Positions 27,640 to 37,116 of a DNA stretch of 64,000 nucleotides are shown here, in pieces; position 1 is the first letter of the stretch; each line of letters starts with the position of its first letter. Below the pieces are notes generated by a model. The model was not told where the DNA came from, did not search any database, and worked only from the letters and a program-made list of their open reading frames with translations. This stretch comes from PALSA-243 sp963743705 (GTDB taxonomy: Bacteria; Acidobacteriota; Terriglobia; Bryobacterales; Bryobacteraceae): contig CAVUQS010000014.1 of NCBI GenBank assembly GCA_963743705.1, positions 1 to 64,000 of the forward strand, in the 5' to 3' direction. The translations under genes and the position numbers were made by a program.

Positions 27640-30600
27640 ATGCTTCGTCTGAAGGCCAGGAAACGACTATTTTTACAACTGCCGCTGATCGCGGTAGCGA
27701 TGATGACCAATGCCTTGGCGCAGGAAACCACGGCAGGTATACAGGGGGCGGTGAAGGACCCTACCGGAGCGGTTATTCCTAAGGCGTCGGTGGAAGTCAC
27801 CAGCCCGGCATTGATCGGCATCAAAAAAATGGAGACAGATCAGGGGCACTTCCGCTTCGCCAATCTGCCGCCGGGGACCTATAGCCTTATCGTTACAGCC
27901 GCAGGGTTCCGCACTATTAAGCAGGATAATATCGTGCTCGAGGTCGGCCATCTACCGACGCTGGACGTCACGATGGAGGTGGGCGCGGTCGCGGAAACTG
28001 TCAACGTTTCGTCCGAGGCCACCATGATCGACGCGACCCAGAGCAAGGTGCAGACTAACATTTCAAAAGACAGCCTGATGAATCTGCCCACGCAGAGCCT
28101 GTCATTCCAAAGCGTGATCCAGTTCGCTCCCGGCGCCCGTTACGAGCCGCTACAGAGCAGCAACGGCAGCGCGAACAATGGATTCCAGATCAACGGCGCC
28201 AGCAATTCCGAGAACTCTTACCTGGTGGATGGTCAGGAGACCGCCAACATCAACGACGGCCATTCGCAGGCCAACGTGCCGATGGAGTTCATCGACCAGG
28301 TGCAGGTGAAGACCAACGGTTTCGAGGCTGAATACGGCGGCGCGCTCGGCGGCGTGGTCAACGTGATTTCCAAGCGAGGCTCCAATGAGTGGCACGGGAC
28401 CGTGTTCGCCTCATATACCGGGGACCGCTTCAATGCCGCTCCCAACCCATCCCAATTGCGCAACCCGCAGTATGCCGCCAATTTCGGCGGCGCGCGACTG
28501 GATCAGCCTCTCGAATACTACTATCCGGTGAAAGATCATAGCCGCGTAGCCGACCCGGGTTTCACCCTCGGCGGTGACCTGATCAAGGACCGGCTTTGGC
28601 TATTCGCCGGTACGGCTCCGGACTTCAATCAGTTACGACGCACCGTAAACTTCACTTTTCCGGGAGCGTCTGGCTCCAGGACGTTCAACGACAACAATTA
28701 CTCCTATTACTCATTCGCGCGCCTGGACTTCCGGGCCACGGAGAAAATTCGCGTGTTTGGCTCCTGGTCGTACAACTTTGCGCGGGGCACAGGCACTTCG
28801 TTGCCGGGCGCGGACGACATTCACGGCCAGTTTAACTCGTCCTCGACGAGCAACCCTGACAACTTTAACGGCGGCATCGGTTCCGTATCGCCGCAATCGA
28901 TTTACAACGTCGGCGCGGATATCAGCATTCTTCCCACTCTGATCGCTACCACCCGCTTTGGTTATTTTTACTACAATACCGAGAGCCGTGGCTTGCCGGT
29001 GGGAATTCAGTATACTTACCGCGACACAAACTATAGCTACAACACCGGGGACGCGCCCGCTCTGGCTACCACCAAGGCGCTCGACGGCACGCTGCTACCA
29101 TCGCAGTACGTAAATTCGACCGGCTATAGCAACATCGGCGCCAACTCACAGACTGCATTCGACATCTGGAAGAGATACAGTTTTAGCCAGGACTTCGCCC
29201 TCTTCAAGACCTTCCACGGCACCCACAATATCAAGTTCGGGTACGGGTTCAACCATGGTTTCGCCAATGAGCAGCTGGGCGTTTACAACACCGCCGATGT
29301 TTACGTGGGATACAACATCCAGTACGTTCCGCAAACGACTAACGGCGAAGGCCGCTGCCAAGCCATTGTGACGCAGAACCAGGCGCTTTATGGCGCGCCC
29401 GGCGGAAATGCCAACGGCACCGCGTGTCAGGGACTATGGGGAACGGTTAACATACGCGATCTCATCTCCGCCAGCGGGAAGGTGGGTAACTGGAACCATG
29501 CTTTCTACTTTCAGGATGCCTGGACGATCGCCAAAGGTTTGACGCTGAATCTGGGTCTGCGGTTGGACAAGGAAAATCTGCCATCCTACGATTCACTGCC
29601 TGGCTTTGAAGGCATCAGCTTCGGATGGGGCCAAAAGATCGCACCCCGTCTGGGAGCAGCTTACGACGTGCTGCACAACGGCAAGCTCAAGGTGTTTGGC
29701 AGTTGGGGAGACTTCTACGACATCATGAAGTTCAATCTGCCCCAGGGCAGTTTCGGCGGCGCCTACTGGCATGATTGCGTGTACGCGCTGGATACGCCCA
29801 ACTACAATCAAATTATTCCCCAGCGCGATTCGCAGGGTCACTACTGCCCGGTAGGCGGCGGATCCACGCCAGCCGTTGGCAGCTTCCCCGCGGGGATGCG
29901 ATTCATCGAGAACTACGACTACCGCGAACCGGCTAACGACCCGAACCAGATTGGATCGCTTGGACCGACCGGCCTGGTGGATCCGAATCTGAAGCCGATG
30001 AAGCAGCATGTCACGACATTCGGCGCTGCGTGGGAGATTAAGCGCGACCTGGTATTTGAGCCTGTTTACACTCGCTCGCGCCTCGACCGGACTATCGAAG
30101 ACGCCGGCACCATCACGCAGAACGGAGAGGTTTACTACATTACCAATCCAGGTTTTGGCGTTAACTCGAGCGTGCCAAACTGTAACGGTTGCCCGCCGAA
30201 CCCGAAAGCCGTCCGCGACTACGACGGCATAGAGCTTCGTCTGGACAAGCGATTCAGCCACAGCTGGTCCGGCTCATTTTCCTACACCTATAGCCGGCTC
30301 TACGGCAATTACGACGGGCTGACCTCAACGGACCTCAGCGATTCGGTTGGGCGCAACGGAGCCAACACCGACCGCGCGTTCGACGAACCGTTCATGCAGT
30401 TTGACGCGCACGGCAAAGCGATCAACGGGCCGTTGGGTACGGACCGGCCGAATACCTTCAAGGCGAACGTCTACTACCAGTTGAAGTGGTGGAAGTTCAA
30501 CACCGTGATGGGCATCTTCCAGCAGGTATACTCAGGCACGCCGCTCAGCAGCTATATCAGCGTATGGGGCGCGCCGGTGTTTGTGGAGGGCCGCGGAAAG

Positions 30601-31035
30601 TTCGTCAACGTGACGCGCGATTCCAACGGGAATTGGGTCGCAGGCACAGTGAGCGACGCCCGTACGCCGCATTTCGCACAATCAGATCTCAGCGCCTATC
30701 AGGATTTCCACGTGAGCAAGACCAATGAAAAGCTGATGGCCCGCATCGGCGCCGATTGCTTCAACTGCCTCAACCAACATCACGTGACGATTATCAACTC
30801 GAACCTGATCCGTACCGGCAGCCTCGATCCTGCCCCATGCGGCTCGGCTGGTACGAACTGCACCGCCACCGAAGCTGCGCAAGCGGGCTTCGATTACGGC
30901 GTTCTGAACAGCAAGGGTTACGACTATATTGGGCTAGCGAATTCCCAAGGAAGTACTTTGAGCACGCTATACGGGAAACCGCAGGCGTGGCAGAACCCGC
31001 GCTCGATGCGCTTCCAGGTGAGATTTACTTTCTAG
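27640..31035 (+). CDS. Oar-like TonB-dependent receptor
   Basis: 1131 residues. Signal peptide about 1-28. Residues about 30-115 are a carboxypeptidase-regulatory (beta-sandwich) domain: GIQGAVKDPTGAVIPKASV, FANLPPGTYSLIVTAAGF. A plug-like domain follows (LPTQSLSFQSVIQFAPGA, NGASNSENSYLVDGQ, IDQVQVKTNGFEAEYGGALGGVVNVISKRG), then a long outer-membrane barrel. The C-terminus MRFQVRFTF ends in an aromatic residue, the assembly signal for outer-membrane proteins. Such proteins take up large oligomers in Acidobacteria and Myxococcus; the ligand is unknown. GGGGGG lies before the ATG. A strong terminator follows. Confidence 0.93.
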   Translation: MLRLKARKRLFLQLPLIAVAMMTNALAQETTAGIQGAVKDPTGAVIPKASVEVTSPALIGIKKMETDQGHFRFANLPPGTYSLIVTAAGFRTIKQDNIVLEVGHLPTLDVTMEVGAVAETVNVSSEATMIDATQSKVQTNISKDSLMNLPTQSLSFQSVIQFAPGARYEPLQSSNGSANNGFQINGASNSENSYLVDGQETANINDGHSQANVPMEFIDQVQVKTNGFEAEYGGALGGVVNVISKRGSNEWHGTVFASYTGDRFNAAPNPSQLRNPQYAANFGGARLDQPLEYYYPVKDHSRVADPGFTLGGDLIKDRLWLFAGTAPDFNQLRRTVNFTFPGASGSRTFNDNNYSYYSFARLDFRATEKIRVFGSWSYNFARGTGTSLPGADDIHGQFNSSSTSNPDNFNGGIGSVSPQSIYNVGADISILPTLIATTRFGYFYYNTESRGLPVGIQYTYRDTNYSYNTGDAPALATTKALDGTLLPSQYVNSTGYSNIGANSQTAFDIWKRYSFSQDFALFKTFHGTHNIKFGYGFNHGFANEQLGVYNTADVYVGYNIQYVPQTTNGEGRCQAIVTQNQALYGAPGGNANGTACQGLWGTVNIRDLISASGKVGNWNHAFYFQDAWTIAKGLTLNLGLRLDKENLPSYDSLPGFEGISFGWGQKIAPRLGAAYDVLHNGKLKVFGSWGDFYDIMKFNLPQGSFGGAYWHDCVYALDTPNYNQIIPQRDSQGHYCPVGGGSTPAVGSFPAGMRFIENYDYREPANDPNQIGSLGPTGLVDPNLKPMKQHVTTFGAAWEIKRDLVFEPVYTRSRLDRTIEDAGTITQNGEVYYITNPGFGVNSSVPNCNGCPPNPKAVRDYDGIELRLDKRFSHSWSGSFSYTYSRLYGNYDGLTSTDLSDSVGRNGANTDRAFDEPFMQFDAHGKAINGPLGTDRPNTFKANVYYQLKWWKFNTVMGIFQQVYSGTPLSSYISVWGAPVFVEGRGKFVNVTRDSNGNWVAGTVSDARTPHFAQSDLSAYQDFHVSKTNEKLMARIGADCFNCLNQHHVTIINSNLIRTGSLDPAPCGSAGTNCTATEAAQAGFDYGVLNSKGYDYIGLANSQGSTLSTLYGKPQAWQNPRSMRFQVRFTF

Positions 31036-31057
31036 ATCGCCACGGGTCGTTCAACGC

Positions 31058-31092
31058 AAAAAGGGGGCCGGAAAACCGGCCCCCTTTTTTTT
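31058..31092. terminator. Bidirectional rho-independent terminator
   Basis: The stem GGGGGCCGG/CCGGCCCCC with an AAAA loop (31063-31084) is followed by eight T (31085-31092) and preceded by five A, so it can stop both the Oar gene and the convergent helicase gene. Confidence 0.93.
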
Positions 31093-31107
31093 GGCGATGC
31101 TGATGAA

Positions 31108-32367
31108 CTAACGGCCGGCGATGCGCGCGGTGGGACGGAAGCTGCGGACGCGGCGGTTCCGCTTCATGCCGCGGCTGTGATCTTCGCGCACCGGAGCATC
31201 GATTGCGATGACGGGCGCACCGGTTCCACCGGCGCCGACAGGAACGGGCTTGCGCGTAAAGCGGACGCCCAGCGCGCGTTCGATGCGCGCGACGTCGGAG
31301 CGTTCCGAGCGAGTGCCAAAAACGGACGCGGCGCCGCGAGCTCCAGCGCGTGCGGTACGGCCAGCGCGATGGATGAAGTCTTCGGGAACCTGCGGGAGAT
31401 CGTAATTGATGACGTGAGCGATGCCATCCACGTGAATGCCGCGAGCAGCGACGTCGGTGGCGACGAGGACGCGATAGTAGCCGTCCTGGAAGCCGCGCAG
31501 CGACTGGTTACGCTGATTCTGGCTGCGGTTGCCGTGAATCGCCGAGGACTTGACGCCTTCCAACGCGAGACGCTTGGCGATGCGGTCGGCGCCGTGCTTG
31601 GTGCGGGCGAAGACCAGCACGGGGCCGGATTCTTCGCGGAGCATGTGGCTCAGAAGGTCATGCTTGGCGCTCTGCTCCACTTCGTAATGGAAGAGGTCGA
31701 TGCGTTCGGCCGGCTTGCTGGTAGAGCCGGTTTCCACGCGTACGGCGTCGCGCACGTGAGAATCGATGAGATGCCTTACCGAGCTTTCGATGGTCGCGGA
31801 AAACAGCAGCGTCTGCCGCGTGGCGGGCATGGCGTCGAGCATGCGCGTGATGGTGGGCAGGAAGCCCATGTCGAGCATGCGATCGGCTTCATCGAGCACC
31901 AGCATGCGGACGCCGGAAAACGGGACGAGCTTGCGGCTCAGGAAATCATAGAGGCGGCCGGGCGTCGCGATCAGCACTTCCGTGCCCCCGCGGATCGCCT
32001 TCAATTGCGGGCTTTCGCCGAGACCGCCCACAATGGCGGCGGCGCGGATGCCCGTGCCATCGGCCATCTTGACGAAGACGGCGTGAATCTGCATGGCGAG
32101 TTCGCGCGTGGGGCTGAGGACAATCGCGCGCGGCCCGCGCACACGAGGTTGGGTGGAATCGGCGCGTTCGCGCGTCAGCAATTCGAGGAGGGGCAGGACA
32201 AACGCGAGCGTTTTGCCGGTGCCGGTTTGTGCGGTGGCGATGAGATCGCGGCCAGCAAGGGCCGGTTCGATGGAAAGCGCCTGAATCGGCGTGGGTTCGG
32301 TAAAGCCATTTCTGGCAATGTTGCTCTGCAAGCGAGCAGACAAAGAGATTTCAGTGAAAGTTTTCAT
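31108..32367 (-). CDS. DEAD-box RNA helicase, RhlE-like
   Basis: 419 residues. Motifs in order: Q motif FTEPTPIQ, motif I AQTGTGKT, Ia PTRELA, Ib TPGR, II LDEADRMLD, III SAT, IV VLVFARTK, V ATDVAARGIH, VI HRAGRTARAG. It unwinds short RNA duplexes with ATP. The tail is short and basic (MKRNRRVRSF). The ATG at 32367 is chosen because the Q-motif spacing then matches RhlE; 25 upstream in-frame residues look non-coding. About 180 bases separate it from the gene upstream, possibly a cold-responsive leader, but no known element is visible. Confidence 0.92.
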   Translation of the reverse strand: MKTFTEISLSARLQSNIARNGFTEPTPIQALSIEPALAGRDLIATAQTGTGKTLAFVLPLLELLTRERADSTQPRVRGPRAIVLSPTRELAMQIHAVFVKMADGTGIRAAAIVGGLGESPQLKAIRGGTEVLIATPGRLYDFLSRKLVPFSGVRMLVLDEADRMLDMGFLPTITRMLDAMPATRQTLLFSATIESSVRHLIDSHVRDAVRVETGSTSKPAERIDLFHYEVEQSAKHDLLSHMLREESGPVLVFARTKHGADRIAKRLALEGVKSSAIHGNRSQNQRNQSLRGFQDGYYRVLVATDVAARGIHVDGIAHVINYDLPQVPEDFIHRAGRTARAGARGAASVFGTRSERSDVARIERALGVRFTRKPVPVGAGGTGAPVIAIDAPVREDHSRGMKRNRRVRSFRPTARIAGR

Positions 32368-32548
32368 TCGTAAGTTTTGAGAAGGAATCAGCGAACCGGC
32401 GCCAATTAAGGAGGTGGGAAAGCGGACGACTTCAGTACACACTTAGTGTAGCATGTTCGGGAACTTTTGTTTTAGCTCCAAGGCCGGGGCTATGGAGGCC
32501 CGCGGCCGGCGGGGATGATGAAAGCGTCCGTCCCGCTGCGTGCGTTGC

Positions 32549-35500
32549 TCAGCGACGCACGATCGTCACCGCGGCATCCTGGCCGGTGGGAAGCGGAACC
32601 TGGACGATCTGCTCTTTATCCGAAGCGGAGAAGGTAGCGGACTGGTTTCCGTTGACCGAAATTGCGTAGTTCCCAGCGGGCATCCCGCTGATGCGCATGT
32701 GGGTGGCGTGAGGCCGGCCGGCTCGATTCTCGATCCGGAACGCGAGATGGCCCAAGTCGTCGCCGATCGTGATGGGCTGCTCGGCGGCGAAACCGTCGTT
32801 ATCCAGTAAAAGATGGAAGCGCTGCTGGCCACGGATGACGTGCAAGCGCATGCGCAATCCGTCGCGCGCGATGACTTGCACGCTATTCCTGGCGCGGGTG
32901 AGAATGCCGCCATAGGCGTAATCGCCGAATACGGGATCGTTGACGACCACGGTGGCATGCGTGCGTAGCGCGCCGACGTAGCCGACATCTTCCTCGGCGC
33001 TATAGTGCCAGGCGCCGCGCGGCATCGTCTTGCCGATCCAACCACGTCCCCAGGCCTCGGGAATAAAACCGCCGCCGGTGGCTCCATCATTCGCCTTGGC
33101 CGGGTACCAATAGCCGTAACCGCTCTCGGCCGTGCCGGAATTGACGAGACACCACGCGCTCAGAGAGGAAGCATAGCCGAGGCGAAGATAGTCGGTCGGG
33201 TTAGCGGCGAAATTGAGGCCGTAATCGAGCACGCCCCACCCGCCGAGGTGCGACATGTAGCTTTGCAGGTAAGATGTCGAACCACGATAGTCGCTGCCCA
33301 TCAAGTAATAGGCGGTCTCGACCCAACCGCGGTCATTCACGTTGAGCGACATTTGGAAATCCTGAAATTTCTTGGCCGCTTCCGGCGTGACATCGCTGAA
33401 CTTCGGGATTTCGCCGCGGCCTGGACCAACGGCGAACTTCGGCGGATCCACGTGATGCTTGCCGGCGTTGCGTACGGCATAGCGCGCGAAAGCTTCGGTA
33501 GATTCGAAACCGGTGGAATCGAAGGAGAACTCCGAGCCATAGAGGTTGGGCGTGTTGAGCACGAAGTGGGCGACCTTGGTCTCCCATAAGGAACGGACCT
33601 CGTTCGCCCAATCCTGCTTGCCCTCTTCCTCGAGGGCGTAGATGAGGTCTTCGATGCAGGCCTCATTCATGGTGCCAACCGAGTTAGCCGACCAGTTGCG
33701 CGTGGCGAACGGCACCGTCCAGTAGGCGACCGTCGTGCGATAAGCCAGTTCCAGATACTGCGCGGAGGTCTTGAACTTAACCATCTCGGGGTAGAACTTA
33801 CCAATCTGGTAAAGCCGGTAATACATGTTGATGATGTGCGGATAGTCGTAGATGCGCCAGAGGTGATCCCGGTGCAGAACGGTCCAGTCGCGCTGGCGAT
33901 TGGCGTTGCCGGGCTCGTAAGTATCGGGCGGCGTATCGGGGGCGGCGCGATGCTGCCACCAGTTGTCAAAGGTGCCGTAGATGCCATAAGGGTACGGTTC
34001 CTTGTCGGTCATCTGCATGCCGCCCTTGCCGTCCTTATAGTCGTTGAATAAGTAATAGCGAACGTAGCGTTCGACGCTGGCGACGCCTTCCGGCGTGGGG
34101 AAAAAGGCGTTGACGCCAGCGACCAGCGCGGGGCGCGCATTGCCTGCATCGTCGCTGGAATCCGTGAGCCAGGGGCTGAGACGGTCGCGGTTTTCGGGAT
34201 TGCGCAGCACATGGGTCAGTTGATCCCAATCGCCGTAGCCACCGTACCAGGGTTTGGTGGAGTCGCTGTGCTGCATGCTCGTTACCAGGAAGTTGGCCCG
34301 CTTCTTGATGACGGTTTCGAGCGGTTCGGTGACGAAAAACTCGAGCGAGGTCCACTCCTTGTTACCGCCATAGTGGATTTTGAGCATGTTTTCGCCGAGC
34401 TTGTCGAACTTCACCTTGTAGAGGTGAGTGTCGGGGCCCTTCTTTCCGACATACTCTACCGATGTCTTGGCTGGGAACTCGGCCTCGACGGAGTCGATTT
34501 TGTTGTGGGTGCGCAACGCGATCATGGCCGGCAGGTCGGTAGGCACGGTCATACCGGGGACAACGACCGTGTCGAACTGGTTGCTGGCATAAAGCGCGTC
34601 GCGGACGCCCTGGAAGCCAGGGGCCCACTGCAAGCGGAACTGATAAGTGACTTCGCTGCCTTTCGAACCTTTGGGCGCGAGGTGGAGGCTGGTGAGCGGG
34701 AGACGCCAGGGCTGCTGGCGGCCGGCTTCCTGGGCCCTTTTGAGGTCGGCTGCGTTGTTGACCGTGGCGTGAATGTAAGGCGTGAAGCCTCCGCGGCCAC
34801 CGCGACCCGCGGCATCGGGCTGGACGCCGCCCGTGTTGTCGAAATATTCGAGGCTGGTGGCGCCGACGGTTGTCATGAGCAGGTAGGGGCCGACGCCGTT
34901 GCTGCGCGCCCAGAACATCCAAGAGCCGTTGCCTGCGATCAGGCTATGGCGCAGCAGCTTTTGCGTGTAGATGTCGCCGCGGCGGCCGGGGGTGCCTTCG
35001 GCCATGCGCGTGGGGACTGCGAGGTCGCCGACTTCGATATCGCCGGCGGTGTTGTTGGCGAGCGTGATGGTCCAATCCAGCTGGCCGCCTTCCAACTGGA
35101 AGGACTCGTTGACGGCGAGATCCTGCGGAAGGACCACGGTGCGTTCGGGACCTACGCGCCATTCGGCCACGCTCACCTCAGTGTTCGGAGCGACCTGGAA
35201 TTCGATGCGCATCGCCGAGGTGTTGACCGGGGCGAATTTGACTGCGTTGAACTTTGCCGTTTCATTGCCGTAGGGCGTGGTGGCCTGAACGGGAAGCCAT
35301 TCGTTGCCGGCGGTCTTGTAAAGGATGCGCCAGGAACGTGGCGCCTGGGGGGCAACTGAAGCCTGAGCGCGGCCCGGCGCCTGACCGCGGCCCGGATTCT
35401 CGGCGGCGCCCGTGAAGTAGACGGCGGCTTCCGAGACCGTTTGGACCTGAGGGAAAGCGTATTGGATCCAGTGCGCGCCGCCATCGGCGCCGCCTTGGAA

Positions 35501-35959
35501 AACGGCTGCGGACGCCGTGGCGCCGCCGCGGCCACCACGCGCGCCACGTCCGCCGCCAATTGGGGCGACGGCGCCGTCGTTCACGGTGGCGAGGCCGGGG
35601 ATGGCGTCCGAGGCGCTCACTTCGCTCTGCGCCGCCAGCGTCTTGAGCAGGTTGCCGACGCTGTATTGGACCTTGGCGCCGGTGGGTTCACCCGCCAGCT
35701 TCAGATGGCTGATATCGCGCCAATCGGCTTGCGGAGAGGTGCGGTAGCGAGCGACGACTGGGCCGAGCGAACCGCCGTTGGCGATGTACTCGGTGTCGGC
35801 GACATCATTGGTGCGGCGGAGACTAACGATGCCTTCGTCTGTGTATTGAATGTTGAACGCGGCGTTGCGCAGGTTTTGGGCCTGAACCGCGGCGGACAAC
35901 AGGAGCAGTAGAGCTATCGGCAATCGTGCCGGACGAGTCAAATCCTTGATCAATCCCAT
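32549..35959 (-). CDS. Large secreted DUF5695-like protein (putative glycosidase-fold)
   Basis: 1136 residues with signal peptide LPIALLLLLSAAVQA. The mature N-terminus (FNIQYTDEGIVSLRRTNDVADTEYI, LGPVVARYR) and the C-terminal region with many Trp/Tyr/Gly (GYASSLSAWCLVNSG, YGYWYPAKANDGATGGGF, AWGRGWIGKTMPRGAW) match what I know of DUF5695 proteins, which are predicted alpha/alpha-barrel carbohydrate-active proteins. A Gly/Arg/Ala-rich linker occurs near 135-150. The C-terminal ~100 residues form a beta-rich domain. AGGAG lies five bases before the ATG. Substrate and activity are unproven. Confidence 0.7.
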   Translation of the reverse strand: MGLIKDLTRPARLPIALLLLLSAAVQAQNLRNAAFNIQYTDEGIVSLRRTNDVADTEYIANGGSLGPVVARYRTSPQADWRDISHLKLAGEPTGAKVQYSVGNLLKTLAAQSEVSASDAIPGLATVNDGAVAPIGGGRGARGGRGGATASAAVFQGGADGGAHWIQYAFPQVQTVSEAAVYFTGAAENPGRGQAPGRAQASVAPQAPRSWRILYKTAGNEWLPVQATTPYGNETAKFNAVKFAPVNTSAMRIEFQVAPNTEVSVAEWRVGPERTVVLPQDLAVNESFQLEGGQLDWTITLANNTAGDIEVGDLAVPTRMAEGTPGRRGDIYTQKLLRHSLIAGNGSWMFWARSNGVGPYLLMTTVGATSLEYFDNTGGVQPDAAGRGGRGGFTPYIHATVNNAADLKRAQEAGRQQPWRLPLTSLHLAPKGSKGSEVTYQFRLQWAPGFQGVRDALYASNQFDTVVVPGMTVPTDLPAMIALRTHNKIDSVEAEFPAKTSVEYVGKKGPDTHLYKVKFDKLGENMLKIHYGGNKEWTSLEFFVTEPLETVIKKRANFLVTSMQHSDSTKPWYGGYGDWDQLTHVLRNPENRDRLSPWLTDSSDDAGNARPALVAGVNAFFPTPEGVASVERYVRYYLFNDYKDGKGGMQMTDKEPYPYGIYGTFDNWWQHRAAPDTPPDTYEPGNANRQRDWTVLHRDHLWRIYDYPHIINMYYRLYQIGKFYPEMVKFKTSAQYLELAYRTTVAYWTVPFATRNWSANSVGTMNEACIEDLIYALEEEGKQDWANEVRSLWETKVAHFVLNTPNLYGSEFSFDSTGFESTEAFARYAVRNAGKHHVDPPKFAVGPGRGEIPKFSDVTPEAAKKFQDFQMSLNVNDRGWVETAYYLMGSDYRGSTSYLQSYMSHLGGWGVLDYGLNFAANPTDYLRLGYASSLSAWCLVNSGTAESGYGYWYPAKANDGATGGGFIPEAWGRGWIGKTMPRGAWHYSAEEDVGYVGALRTHATVVVNDPVFGDYAYGGILTRARNSVQVIARDGLRMRLHVIRGQQRFHLLLDNDGFAAEQPITIGDDLGHLAFRIENRAGRPHATHMRISGMPAGNYAISVNGNQSATFSASDKEQIVQVPLPTGQDAAVTIVRR

Positions 35960-36253
35960 GGGAACTCCTAGCGATCAGGTTCGCGAACATAAATGCCGCG
36001 AAGGGAGGCCGGACGCTGCGGGTAGCGCAACGCCGGTTGCACCGAAGCCTGTAGGCTAAGCGCTCAGCGTAGCATGTGGAACCTCGGCGGAGAGAAGGCT
36101 TCCGGGAGGATCGATCGTATTGCGGGCGAGGCCGTTACGTCTCACTTGGGATTCCGGTCTTTGGGGGACCTGTGCTGCAGCCTGCGACGGGAGCTCCCTT
36201 TTCTTGGACCGACGCAGGTGACGTAAGATGAAGCGTGAACTGCGCATAGAGAG
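35960..36253. other. Divergent intergenic region
   Basis: 294 bases between two divergent secreted-protein genes. It must hold two promoters, but I see no clear -35/-10 pair. No small gene or strong hairpin is apparent. Confidence 0.4.
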
Positions 36254-36919
36254 ATGCGTCCAAACATCTTACTGCTGTTCCTGGTGATGAAGGCGTCCGG
36301 CCAAACGTCGCCGGTTCCCTATGCGGAAATCGGGGACGTGACCGGGCCGACTTTCGCCATCGCAAGAGACAGTCTTTCCTTGCCAGGGCGGGACTCATCG
36401 ATTCGAAAGGTAGATCTTCGAAATCTCAGGTTTCCTTCGTCCGGCGACGGAGCAGTGCCGAAGAAGCTTTCTTTCAAGAATGGGCTCTATCGGAATGACA
36501 GCCCCGACTACCACTATCAGGAAACGGTGGACGCGACTTATTACCTTGCACCGGCGCCGTCATCAACGGAAGAGTACGCGCTCGTTTTGTACTCCTGGTC
36601 GGGCGTGGCAGTCAGTTCGAGCCAGGGCGGGATCGCCAGGCTTTTCCGCTTTTCGGATCGCCGGCTGCAGTCAGTTCAAACCATCACTTGGGACACTCAT
36701 TTCGACGCGGGCCAACCGACGGATTCCTTCGATGCGAAGACGGACACGCTGGTAATTCGCTCAAGCCACTATATTCCGGGTGACGCCCATTGCTGCGTGT
36801 CGGCCATGGACGTCGTGACCTTCCGATGGAACGGTCGCGGATTTACGCAGACCGATATCCGGACCGAGCTATCGTCATACGGCAAGTCGGAAGGCAAGAC
36901 GCTTCCGGGAAGAAAATAG
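36254..36919 (+). CDS. Hypothetical secreted protein
   Basis: 221 residues with a short signal peptide (NILLLFLVMKASG). The rest is beta-strand-rich and hydrophilic, with YHYQETVDATYYLAP, EEYALVLYSWSGVAVSSSQGG and a CC pair near 178. There are no catalytic motifs I recognise and no cysteine placed for lipidation. AGAGAG precedes the ATG. It is alone between two minus-strand genes. Confidence 0.65.
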   Translation: MRPNILLLFLVMKASGQTSPVPYAEIGDVTGPTFAIARDSLSLPGRDSSIRKVDLRNLRFPSSGDGAVPKKLSFKNGLYRNDSPDYHYQETVDATYYLAPAPSSTEEYALVLYSWSGVAVSSSQGGIARLFRFSDRRLQSVQTITWDTHFDAGQPTDSFDAKTDTLVIRSSHYIPGDAHCCVSAMDVVTFRWNGRGFTQTDIRTELSSYGKSEGKTLPGRK

Positions 36920-37055
36920 CGAAAAAACTCTATCGCATAAATCCATCCGGCCTCAATCGACGGTAGATGGTTTCAAGGCCCGAATAAGTGGTTTCCTTCT
37001 ATGACCATTTGGAGATGGCGCAATTGGCGACGGCTTATTCGGCATAGGGCGGTTC

Positions 37056-37099
37056 CAAAAACAAACGGCGCATGCTCGAGTGAGGAGCATGCGCCGTTT
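37056..37099 (-). terminator. Rho-independent terminator of the ppdK run
   Basis: The 15-base arms AAACGGCGCATGCTC (37063-37077) and GAGCATGCGCCGTTT (37085-37099) with a seven-base loop are followed on the minus strand by TTTGTTTTTGG. It lies 18 bases after the ppdK stop. Confidence 0.92.
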
Positions 37100-37116
37100 A
37101 CGGTTCTGGTTTATCG

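Noticed and set aside
31177..32373. 398-codon open frame antisense to the DEAD-box helicase
   Set aside because: Fully overlaps a gene with all helicase motifs; the product is compositionally biased.
34211..35359. 382-codon open frame antisense to the DUF5695-like gene
   Set aside because: Lies inside a clear secreted protein gene and shows no start signal.
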